Assembly (NCBI RefSeq): GCF_000403645.1
Contig: NC_021313.1
Location: forward strand, 1,116,001-1,180,000
Direction: 5' to 3'
Origin: Salinarchaeum sp. Harcht-Bsk1
GTDB lineage: Archaea > Halobacteriota > Halobacteria > Halobacteriales > Salinarchaeaceae
DNA: 64,000 nt
Below the pieces are notes generated by a model. That model saw only the letters and a program-made list of their open reading frames with translations, made no database searches and had not been told where the DNA came from. The position numbers and the translations under genes are program-made. Positions within the stretch are counted from its first letter, which is position 1; every line of letters starts with the position of its first letter. Below are positions 34,915 through 42,788 of the stretch, one piece after another.

Positions 34915-36189
34915 TCACAGTCGATGGCCGCAGGCGCAGTTCCCGATGCAGTAGGTCGTCTCCGCTCGGTCACTCCCGATGCCGAGTCGCGCGACCGCTA
35001 GCTGCATCGACGCCCCGGCGTCGCTCCCCGGCCGGACGCGGGCCGCGGTCGCTCCATACGGACTCGGTCCGACGCCGATCCGCTCGACCACCGCTCCGCG
35101 CTCGTGATCGACGACCGCCACCTCGTCGGCGGTCTGGACGGAAACGTAGAGCTTCGACCGATCGGGCTCCCACGTTCCGGCGAACGCCGCGCCGCCGACG
35201 TCGAGTCGCTCGGTCACGGTTCCCGCGGCGAGATCGACGAGAGTCACGTCGTTCGAACCCGGCGTGAACACGTAGCCGGTCGCCGAATCCGGGCCGATCT
35301 CGCTGGTCAGCGGTCGCCGTCCGAGTCCGTCCGCGGTAGTCAGCCGCGCCGTCAGTCTCGGTTCGGCCGGGTCCGCGAGGCTCCAGATGCTCTCGGTGCC
35401 AGCCTCGCCCTCGTCGTGTTCGACGAGCAGCGTCTCGCCGTCCGGCGCCACGGTGCCCATCCACGGGCGGGCGGGCCCGTCTCCGACCGGATCGACGTCG
35501 ATCTGCGTAACGATCTCGAAGGGATCGACCGAGAGCACGGTCAGGGTGTCCCCGAAGAGATCCGGGACGTAGGCGTACTCGCCGTCGGGGTGGATCGTGA
35601 CGTCGCAGGGCCCTGGCCCGTCCCTGTCACCGAGGCCGCCCTCCGGCGTCCGATCGATCTCGGCGGTCACCTCGCCGAACGCTTCCGTCGTCCGATCGGC
35701 GTCGATGCGGAACTGCGCGTGGCTGGGCTCCCTGGCACTGACGACGACGTGAGCGCCGTCGGGGGTCCGTTCGAGCCAGTTCGCGCCCGAGCCCGTCTCG
35801 ACGGCCGCCGTCTCCGAGAGCGAGCCGACCTCGAGGCCGCGGACGCCGCGACCGACGTTGAGCCACAGCGAGTCCTCGGGCGCGTCGGTCAGGTCGGGCG
35901 TGTACTGGTTCGACGGGAAGGACGACGACAGATCGATCGCCCGCGTCTCGACGAGCTCGTCGCTCTCGGAATCGAGTAGACTCACCGTGCCGTCGCCGGT
36001 GTTGAAGACGAACACCGTCGGCCGATCGGTGGGCGCACTCTCGCCGCCGTCGCCCGTACAGCCCGCCGTCGCGACGGCGCCCGCAGCGGCACCGCCGGCG
36101 AGGACGTCGCGACGTGAGACCCCCGAGGTGGAGGTCGAGGCCTTGCCACGGTTCGGATAGAGTACTGGGTCGGCGTCCTGTCCCGTCAC
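34915..36189 (-). CDS. Tat lipoprotein beta-propeller with Cys-rich tail
   Basis: A 424-residue exported protein. The Tat lipoprotein signal SRRDVLAGGAAAGAVATAGCTG ends in the lipobox. YVTN-type propeller repeats follow, for example VFVFNTGDGTVSLLDSESDE, DVTIHPDGEYAYVPDLFGDT, GYVFTPGSNDVTLVDLAAGT and KLYVSVQTADEVAVVDHERG. The extreme C-terminus is cysteine-rich (TTYCIGNCACGHRL) and could bind a metal. The function is unknown; YncE-like propellers often bind partners or sugars at the cell surface. Several in-frame GTGs exist; GTG 36189 is chosen by the TATA box at 36211-36222. Confidence 0.8.
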   Translation of the reverse strand: MTGQDADPVLYPNRGKASTSTSGVSRRDVLAGGAAAGAVATAGCTGDGGESAPTDRPTVFVFNTGDGTVSLLDSESDELVETRAIDLSSSFPSNQYTPDLTDAPEDSLWLNVGRGVRGLEVGSLSETAAVETGSGANWLERTPDGAHVVVSAREPSHAQFRIDADRTTEAFGEVTAEIDRTPEGGLGDRDGPGPCDVTIHPDGEYAYVPDLFGDTLTVLSVDPFEIVTQIDVDPVGDGPARPWMGTVAPDGETLLVEHDEGEAGTESIWSLADPAEPRLTARLTTADGLGRRPLTSEIGPDSATGYVFTPGSNDVTLVDLAAGTVTERLDVGGAAFAGTWEPDRSKLYVSVQTADEVAVVDHERGAVVERIGVGPSPYGATAARVRPGSDAGASMQLAVARLGIGSDRAETTYCIGNCACGHRL

Positions 36190-36210
36190 GCCCACCACTT
36201 CGGCCCGGAG

Positions 36211-36222
36211 CGTCTAATCAGT
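36211..36222 (-). promoter_or_regulatory. TATA box of propeller lipoprotein
   Basis: The minus strand reads ACTGATTAGACG, about 25 bases upstream of GTG 36189. It chooses this start among three clustered GTGs. Confidence 0.4.
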
Positions 36223-36423
36223 GACCCGGGTGCCGCCCGTCACGAGTGGCGATCCGATCGCTGACGGGTCGGCGACGGCGACGCCCGCGTCGTCGATTCG
36301 TCAGTTCGGAAGGGGCGTATAGACCAACAAAAGCGGTGATTCGACGGTTTCGCGGCTGTGCGAGTGCGTGCCCCGACCGCCTCGCCACTTTGTACCCATC
36401 GCGCATCTGATAGCACCGTACAC

Positions 36424-36849
36424 ATGGCTTCACTACTCGCCGGTCTGGCAGGCGGTCTCGTCGCGACGATCGTCATGACGATGGTGATGATGACGATGGG
36501 CGACGGCGGCCCGCCGCCGACGGCAGCACTCGTGGCAAAGTTCGCCGGCGGCGATCCCGAGGACTACGCGATGCCCGGCATGCTCTTGCACCTCCTGTAC
36601 GGCATCGGCGCGGGGGCGGTCTTCGCGGTCGGCGTCCCGGCGCTCGGCCTCGACCTCGATTCCATCGGCGTCGCCGTCGGCCTCGGACTCGTCTACGGCG
36701 TCGTCCTCATGATCGGCGGGATGGCGTTCTGGATGCGGACGATCATCGGGATCGAACCGGACCGCGACACGATCACGCTCTTTGGGACCGTCCACGTCGT
36801 CTACGGGGTCGTGCTGGGCGCCTTCCTCGGTGCGGGCATCCTTGCGTGA
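36424..36849 (+). CDS. four-span membrane protein of unknown function
   Basis: A 141-residue protein with four hydrophobic stretches (LAGLAGGLVATIVMTMVMMTM, HLLYGIGAGAVFAVGVPALG, VAVGLGLVYGVVLMIGGMAF and GTVHVVYGVVLGAFLGAGIL). The spacing suggests two inverted repeats of two helices. A Pro-rich and acidic loop lies between helices 1 and 2. I do not recognise a family. It is 90 bases before the tauE-like gene and on the same strand, so it may be co-transcribed or simply adjacent. ATG 36424 is used; an earlier frame has no membrane character. Confidence 0.7.
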   Translation: MASLLAGLAGGLVATIVMTMVMMTMGDGGPPPTAALVAKFAGGDPEDYAMPGMLLHLLYGIGAGAVFAVGVPALGLDLDSIGVAVGLGLVYGVVLMIGGMAFWMRTIIGIEPDRDTITLFGTVHVVYGVVLGAFLGAGILA

Positions 36850-36937
36850 GCGGGCACCGAATCGCGACTCGAATCGAACCGTCCCGTGACCGAACCGGAC
36901 GGCCCGACGAACGCCGCTCCCATCGAATCACTCGATC

Positions 36938-37921
36938 ATGACCCGTCGGAAGGTGCTTGCACTCGGCGGAATCCTCGTACTCGCGGCAGCGATGACCCTC
37001 CCGATGCTCGGAGCCGGGACTGATTTGGGGACGATCGCGCTCCAGTCGCTGTCCATTCCCGCCGGATTTCCGGTCGATCGGTTCCTCGCCCACTGGTGGG
37101 TATTCCCGGCGTCGATCGTCTTCTCGCTGGTCGCGATCGGGTCGGGCGTCTCCGGCGCGCTCTTTTTCAGCCCGTTTTTCATGCTGTTCGTCGGGCTTGC
37201 ACCCGCACAGGCGATCGGCGCCGGGCTCCTGACGGAGGTCTTCGGGATGGGCAACGGGCTGGCGAACTACGTGCGCCAGGGCGTCGTCGACTATGCCACG
37301 GCGAAATGGCTCCTGCTCGGCGCGGTCCCGGCCGTCGTCCTCGGCGCGCTCGCCGCCCACGTCGTGCCAACGGCGCTACTCACGCTCGCGTTCGGGGGCG
37401 GACTCCTGCTGCTGGGCGCGTTCCTGGTCTACTACGATCCCCCAGAGGAGTGCGTCCCGGGCGAGTGCGAGGGCGCGTTCCTGCGACGGAAGAACACGGG
37501 GCGCGGAACGACGACGATCGAGACGGCCGACGGCGAGACGTACACCTACGACACCTGCTGGCGCCCGCCCGGCCTGGGCCTGGCGACCGCCGGTGGGTTC
37601 ATCACCGGGCTGATCAGCGCAGGGCTCCCCGAGATCACGACGACCCAGCTGATCGTCCGGTGTCGGCTCCCGCCCCGGGTGGCGATCGCGACGAGCGTGT
37701 TCGTCCTCGGGATCGCCGCCATCGCCGGGGCGGCCGTGCACGCGCTCGCCGCCACGCCAGTCTGGTTCGTCGTCGCGTGGTCGATCCCCGGTGTCCTCGT
37801 CGGCAGTACGATCGGCACCCGCGTCGGGAAGTACGTCCCCAGCGACGTGATGGAGCCGGTCCTCGGCGTCGTCTTCGGGATCGTCGGCGCGATCGTGCTC
37901 GCGAGCGAGCTGCTCGTGTAG
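36938..37921 (+). CDS. TauE/SafE family permease
   Basis: A 327-residue membrane protein of the TauE/SafE (sulfite/organosulfonate exporter-like) family. Two repeats are visible: SLVAIGSGVSGALFFSPFFML near 67 and ITGLISAGLPEITTTQLIVRC near 223, each with the family's Gly-rich turn. About eight membrane helices surround a large soluble loop (residues 165-210, Cys- and Asp-containing: ECVPGECEGAF). Family members move sulfite, sulfoacetate or related anions out of the cell; the substrate here is unknown. It lies 88 bases after the four-span protein. Confidence 0.85.
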   Translation: MTRRKVLALGGILVLAAAMTLPMLGAGTDLGTIALQSLSIPAGFPVDRFLAHWWVFPASIVFSLVAIGSGVSGALFFSPFFMLFVGLAPAQAIGAGLLTEVFGMGNGLANYVRQGVVDYATAKWLLLGAVPAVVLGALAAHVVPTALLTLAFGGGLLLLGAFLVYYDPPEECVPGECEGAFLRRKNTGRGTTTIETADGETYTYDTCWRPPGLGLATAGGFITGLISAGLPEITTTQLIVRCRLPPRVAIATSVFVLGIAAIAGAAVHALAATPVWFVVAWSIPGVLVGSTIGTRVGKYVPSDVMEPVLGVVFGIVGAIVLASELLV

Positions 37922-38060
37922 CGGACGATCGGTCCCCGGAGAGATCGCTCGGTCGACGCGCGAAACCGTTCGATCGCCGAGAGACCTTTGCGCCGGGTGG
38001 CGCCAGCAGTACGCGCCCGAGACACGACTTTACGGACAGGCGACGTACCACTGTGTGCGA

Positions 38061-38924
38061 ATGTCACCCACCTCCGCCGACCTCACGGTCCCCGAACTCA
38101 CCGCCGCCGACCTCCTCGTGCTCGACGATCCCCGCTTCGACCCGGACACCGTCGCGGTCGTCACCGGCGCCGCCTCCGGCATCGGCCGGGCCACGTCGGT
38201 CGCGCTCGCGGCCAACGGGCTCGCCGTTGTCGGCGCCGACGTCGACGAGGACGGGCTCGAAACGACCGCCGACCTCGCCGACGAGCTCGACGCACCGGGC
38301 ACGATCCATCCCGTCCCGACCGATCTCACCGACGACGGCGACGTCGAGGCGATGATCGACGCCGCGGCCGACTACGGCAACCTGCGGTACGTCGCGAACG
38401 TCGCCGGGATGCAACATATCGCGTCGATCACCGAGTTCCCGATGGAGCGCTACGATCTGCTGCTCGACGTCATGCTGCGCGCCCCGTTCCTGATCGCCAA
38501 ACGTGCGATGCCTCACATCCGGGCCACCGACGACGGCGTCGGCGCGATCGGCAACATGTCCTCGGTGCACGGCCACGTAGCGACCCAGGACAAGCCGGCC
38601 TACGTGACGGCCAAACACGGGCTCCACGGGCTCACGCGGTCGATCGCCGCCGAGGGCGAGGGAACGCTCCGGGGCTTCTCCGTGAGCGTCGGGTACGTCC
38701 TCACGCCACTGATGGTAAACCAGATCGAGGACACCGCTGAGGAACGGGGCATCTCCGAGCGAGCGGTTGTCGAGGACGTGATGCTCGGACAGGCCCGCAC
38801 GAAGGAGATGATGACACCCGCGGAGGTGGCGAACCTCTTCGTGTTCGGCTTTTCTCAGCACGGCACCCACCTCAACGGCGGCGACCTGCTCTGGGACGGC
38901 GGTTACACGACCACCTATGCCTGA
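38061..38924 (+). CDS. bdhA: 3-hydroxybutyrate dehydrogenase-like SDR
   Basis: A 287-residue SDR: TGAASGIGRATSVALAANG near residue 36, VANVAGMQHI near 113 in place of the usual NNAG, and NMSSVHG and YVTAKHGLHGL near 165-190 for Ser-Tyr-Lys catalysis. The C-terminus GTHLNGGDLLWDGGYTTTY is the 3-hydroxybutyrate dehydrogenase type. It overlaps the following patatin gene by 8 bases. In Haloferax mediterranei a bdhA lies next to the patatin-like PHA depolymerase PhaZh1, giving the same pair here. The enzyme would oxidise (R)-3-hydroxybutyrate to acetoacetate with NAD+. The start is ATG 38061, with TATA-like CTTTACGG at 38027-38034. Confidence 0.78.
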   Translation: MSPTSADLTVPELTAADLLVLDDPRFDPDTVAVVTGAASGIGRATSVALAANGLAVVGADVDEDGLETTADLADELDAPGTIHPVPTDLTDDGDVEAMIDAAADYGNLRYVANVAGMQHIASITEFPMERYDLLLDVMLRAPFLIAKRAMPHIRATDDGVGAIGNMSSVHGHVATQDKPAYVTAKHGLHGLTRSIAAEGEGTLRGFSVSVGYVLTPLMVNQIEDTAEERGISERAVVEDVMLGQARTKEMMTPAEVANLFVFGFSQHGTHLNGGDLLWDGGYTTTYA

Positions 38925-39882
38925 GGACGCGCCCACGAAGGTCGCCATCGCCTGCCAGGGCGGCGGCAGCCACACGGCGTTCACCGCCGGCGTCCTGAAG
39001 GGAGTCCTACGGGAGTGGGAGGACGAGTACGAACTCGTCGGGATCAGCGGCACGTCCGGCGGCGCGTTCAATGCCCTCGCGACGTGGTACGGGCTCGTCA
39101 CCGACGGCGAGGAGCGGGCGATCGAGCTGCTCGACGCGCTCTGGGACGACCTCGCCGCCGACGATCTCACCGATCGGATGGCGAACGACTGGGGCGTCGC
39201 GCTCTCACGGATCGAGGCGAGCGGGCTCCCGTTGCCCCGAGTCAGTCCCTATCTCACGCCAGGCTCCCGGCTCGGGAAATCACGGATCAGACGGATACTG
39301 GAGCGACACATCGACTTCGAGGCAGTTCCGGACCACTGTACCCGCGAGGCGCCGGAACTCGTTGTCGGCACGGTCGACGTCAACGCCGGCGTCTTCGAGA
39401 CGTTCACCAACGAGGACGTTACGCCCGAGGCCGTTCTCGCCTCCGCGGCGGTGCCGACGCTGTTCGAGGCCGTCGAAATCCACGGCCACTACCACTGGGA
39501 CGGACTGTTCAGCCAGAACCCGCCGATCGACGACCTCATGACCGGCGACGCCGCCCGCAAACCCGAGGAGCTGTGGGTGATCCAGATCAACCCACAGGAA
39601 CGTGAGGGCGAACCCACGTCGCTCGAGGAGATCGCCGATCGTCGCAACGAGCTCGCGGGGAACATCTCCCTGAACCAGGAGCTACGCGTGATCGAGCGCG
39701 TCAACGACTGGATCGACGCCGGCCACCTGCCCGAGAGCGACTTCTCGAAGACCCGAATTCGACGGATCGCGATGGATCGGGCGTACCACTGCTCGACGAA
39801 GGTCGACCGGAGCCCGTCGTTCCTCCAGGAACTGCAGGACCTCGGCGAGACGCGGGCCCAGACGTTTCTGGCCGAGAAGTGA
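38917..39882 (+). CDS. phaZ: patatin-like PHA depolymerase/phospholipase
   Basis: A 321-residue patatin-fold hydrolase. The oxyanion hole is in CQGGGSHTAFTAGVLKG near 13-29, the nucleophile in GISGTSGGAFNAL (GxSxG) near 43, and the catalytic Asp in YHWDGLFSQNPP near 190. The family hydrolyses acyl esters; with the adjacent 3-hydroxybutyrate dehydrogenase the likely job is depolymerising polyhydroxyalkanoate granules (PhaZh1-like). An 8-base overlap with the SDR proves one transcript. The alternative is a phospholipase. No PHA synthase gene is in view. Confidence 0.8.
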   Translation: MPEDAPTKVAIACQGGGSHTAFTAGVLKGVLREWEDEYELVGISGTSGGAFNALATWYGLVTDGEERAIELLDALWDDLAADDLTDRMANDWGVALSRIEASGLPLPRVSPYLTPGSRLGKSRIRRILERHIDFEAVPDHCTREAPELVVGTVDVNAGVFETFTNEDVTPEAVLASAAVPTLFEAVEIHGHYHWDGLFSQNPPIDDLMTGDAARKPEELWVIQINPQEREGEPTSLEEIADRRNELAGNISLNQELRVIERVNDWIDAGHLPESDFSKTRIRRIAMDRAYHCSTKVDRSPSFLQELQDLGETRAQTFLAEK

Positions 39883-39974
39883 CTCGGCTGCTGCCAAGGC
39901 CAGGGGCCGTCGGTGGACGCCGATCCGGCTCGTCGGCAACCGGGGCGACCCGCCGACGGGGCGGATCGCCCGCC

Positions 39975-41336
39975 TCATCGCGGGACGTCCCGGAACGCCG
40001 CCTCGACCACCTTGCTCAACGTCGGGTGGGCGTGGATCGTGCCGCCGACGTCCTCGACGGTCGCGCCGGTTCGCATCGCGACGACCGCCTCGTGTAGCAG
40101 CGTCGCGGCCTCGTAGCCGATGGCGTGGGCGCCCAGAATCTCGCCGTCGGGGTCGGCGAGCACTTTCACGAACCCGTGGTCGAGCTTCTTCGCCCGACCC
40201 ATCGCCGAGTCGGCGTAGTCGGCCCGGCCCGTCACGTACTCGGATCCCTCCTCGTCGAGGTCATCCGCCGTCGCGCCGACGCCGGCGATCTGGGGTTCGG
40301 TGAAGATCGCGTGGGGCATCGCCGAGAGGTCGAGCGTGCGTCGCTCCTCGTCGACGACGTTCGCGATCGTGTGGCGAGTCTCGTAGTCGCCGGAGTGTTT
40401 GAACAGGGCGTTTCCCGCGACGTCGCCCTGCGCCCAGACGCCCTCGGCGGTGGTCTCCAGGTACTCGTTCGTCTCGACGAACCCCCTGTCGTCGACCTCG
40501 ATCCCTGCCGTCTCGAGGGCGAGCGTATCGCTGTTGGGCCGGCGGCCCAGTGCGACCAACACCTCGCTCCCCTCGACGGTCGTCGCCTCGCCGGCCTCGG
40601 TCTCGGCGTGGACGGCGTAGCTCTCGTCCGCTTCCTCGACCGCCGTCACCCGATGGCCGGTGTAGACGTCGTGGCGGTCGGCCGCGAGTTCGGTGAACGC
40701 CCCGGCGACGTCGGCGTCCTCGCGATGGACGAGCGAGTCCATCATCTCGACGATTTTCACGTCCGTCCCCATCGCGTCGAAGAAGTAGCCGAGTTCGACG
40801 GCGATGTACCCGCCTCCGAGGATCACGAGGCTCTCGGGCGTCGTTCGGCGGTAGAGGGCGTCCTGACTCGTGAGGTAGTCCACATCCGCGAGGCCGTCGA
40901 TCGGCGGCACGACGGGGCGGCTGCCCGCAGCGATGACTATCTTCTCCGCGGTGACGGCCTCGCCGCCGAGCTCGACCGTCCGCTCGTCGACGAACTCGGT
41001 GCGTTCGTCGAACAGCGTCAGGTGGTCCCGCTCGCGGTAGCGCGTTTCCATGTCCGCCGCAATGCCACCGAGGAGCTCGTCCATCTCGTCGACGACGACG
41101 GCGTGGTCGATGCCCTCGAAGGTCGCGTCGACGTGGAAGCGCTCGGCGTCGCGCACGTCGTGGACTGCGTTGGCCGCCTGGATGAGCATCTTCGAGGGGT
41201 TACAGCCTCGATTGAGACAGGTTCCACCGAGCGGGCCCGGTTCAACCAGCGCCGTCTCCAGTCCGGCGTCGGCCGCCGCCGCGGCCACGTTGTTGCCCGT
41301 GCCACCGCCGATCACGAGGACGTCGAAGTCGGCCAT
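39975..41336 (-). CDS. FAD-dependent disulfide reductase (Lpd-like), paralog 2
   Basis: A 453-residue relative of the enzyme at 33389. The features are FDVLVIGGGTGNNVAAAAAD at the start, GGTCLNRGCNPSKM near 38, ILGGGYIAVELGYFFDAMG near 170, WAQGDVAGNALF near 305, and HAHPTLSKVVEAAF at the end. The redox pair is intact. The two proteins share the GGTCLNRGC core and differ in the FAD region, so they are an old duplication rather than a recent one. Substrate unknown; mycothione/mercuric reductase or dihydrolipoyl dehydrogenase type. It converges on the PHA pair. Confidence 0.83.
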   Translation of the reverse strand: MADFDVLVIGGGTGNNVAAAAADAGLETALVEPGPLGGTCLNRGCNPSKMLIQAANAVHDVRDAERFHVDATFEGIDHAVVVDEMDELLGGIAADMETRYRERDHLTLFDERTEFVDERTVELGGEAVTAEKIVIAAGSRPVVPPIDGLADVDYLTSQDALYRRTTPESLVILGGGYIAVELGYFFDAMGTDVKIVEMMDSLVHREDADVAGAFTELAADRHDVYTGHRVTAVEEADESYAVHAETEAGEATTVEGSEVLVALGRRPNSDTLALETAGIEVDDRGFVETNEYLETTAEGVWAQGDVAGNALFKHSGDYETRHTIANVVDEERRTLDLSAMPHAIFTEPQIAGVGATADDLDEEGSEYVTGRADYADSAMGRAKKLDHGFVKVLADPDGEILGAHAIGYEAATLLHEAVVAMRTGATVEDVGGTIHAHPTLSKVVEAAFRDVPR

Positions 41337-41776
41337 AGCTAGTACACGACGCCAACGACAAAGAAACCCGGTCGGTGGTTCAGTCCGAGTGCACGGACGG
41401 CGCTCCAGTCGGGGAATGGCGCTACGTTTCGATCGCCCATGGGCCCCTCGTCAATCCACCTAAGCGGACCCCTGGCGTGCCTGACCACTACTCGGTACGC
41501 GATCGCCCGGAAGCACCGGTGATGCGGACCCTGGCGGTCCACCGTACAACGGAGTCCACACAACCGCTGTCCTGGCGGACTGAAAGGGCGAGGTCGGGTC
41601 GCGTGCGCCTCAGCCGGCTCTATCCGAGCGAGCGACTGCGAGTGAGGATATCCGGCTGAGCGTGCGCGAACCGGCCGAGGGCTTTCGAGGCCGGAGCGGA
41701 TGCGATCCACCGATCGACCCACTTCCGATTCCGGCCGGGCGTTTTTACTACCGCACCCTCCAACCCCGCTCCAACG
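41337..41776. promoter_or_regulatory. divergent interval, paralog 2 and ABC operon
   Basis: A 440-base gap between two divergent genes. Near each end is a TATA-like word: GTTTCTTTG (minus strand) near 41362-41370 for the reductase and GTTTTTACTAC at 41739-41750 for the ABC ATPase. The middle holds no gene or RNA that I recognise. Confidence 0.5.
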
Positions 41777-42682
41777 ATGATCGAAGTCGAGGCCCTCCGG
41801 AAGGAGTACGGGGGGTTCGTCGCCGTGACCGGGAGCACGTTCGCGGTCGACGCCGGCGAGGTGTTCGGCATCGTCGGCCCGAACGGAGCGGGCAAGACGA
41901 CGACGCTGAAGATGCTCGCCGGCCTCCTGGAGCCCACCGACGGCACCGCGACCGTCGCCGGCCGGGACGCCAGCGATCCCGAGATGCGCCGGAACCTCGG
42001 CTTCCTCCCCGAAGAGTCGCCGCTCTACGAGGAGATGACCGCCCGCTCCTACCTCTCCTTCTTCGCCGACCTCTACGACGTGCACCGAGACACCGCCAGC
42101 AACCGGATCGAGGACAGCCTCGACCGCCTCGAACTCGAGCACCGCGACCGGAAGATCGGGGACATGTCCAAGGGGATGACCCGGAAGGTCGCCATCGCCC
42201 GGGCGCTCGTCAACGATCCGGACGTCCTGATCTTCGACGAACCCGCGAGCGGCCTCGACCCGCGGACGACGAACTACATCAACGACTTCGTCGGCGAACT
42301 CGCCGATCGCGGGAAGACGGTCGTCTTCTCCGCGCACAACCTCTATCACGTCGAGGACGTCTGCGATCGCGTCGCGATCATGAACGAGGGCGACATCGTC
42401 GCCCGTGGCACGCTCGACGCGATCCGGGAGGAACACGGCCGGAGCGCCTACCACGTCTACACCGACGTGGCAATCGAGGGAAGCGTCCGGGAGAACGGGC
42501 GGTACAAGCGCGTCGTCACGGCCTACGACGACATCGAGCAGGTTCGGGATGCCGCCGACGCAGCGGGCGGCCGGGTGCTCGACGTGCGGACGGAGGGATC
42601 CAGCCTCGAGGAGATCTTCCTCGACCTCGCCGGCGACGACGAGGGATCGATCGGGAGCGATAGCCAGGAGGCCGAGCCGTGA
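41777..42682 (+). CDS. ABC-2 transporter ATP-binding protein
   Basis: A 301-residue ATPase: Walker A GPNGAGKTTTLKM near 38, a Q-loop near PEESPLYEEM, a variant signature DMSKGMTRKVAIARAL near 135, and Walker B VLIFDEPASGLD near 154. The last 60 residues are an acidic extension that ends in a disordered tail. It heads a three-gene plus-strand set with two large permease subunits, like NatA of the NatAB Na+ exporter family. A gap of 106 bases precedes the first permease. Confidence 0.9.
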   Translation: MIEVEALRKEYGGFVAVTGSTFAVDAGEVFGIVGPNGAGKTTTLKMLAGLLEPTDGTATVAGRDASDPEMRRNLGFLPEESPLYEEMTARSYLSFFADLYDVHRDTASNRIEDSLDRLELEHRDRKIGDMSKGMTRKVAIARALVNDPDVLIFDEPASGLDPRTTNYINDFVGELADRGKTVVFSAHNLYHVEDVCDRVAIMNEGDIVARGTLDAIREEHGRSAYHVYTDVAIEGSVRENGRYKRVVTAYDDIEQVRDAADAAGGRVLDVRTEGSSLEEIFLDLAGDDEGSIGSDSQEAEP

Positions 42683-42788
42683 GGCCGATCGCCGCGCCGA
42701 GCGGACCGAATCGACTGCAGACACGAGACGCAGGCCACCGGCGCAGGCCGCAAGCACGCAGCGAACCCACGCGGAGGGACGATCGGCA

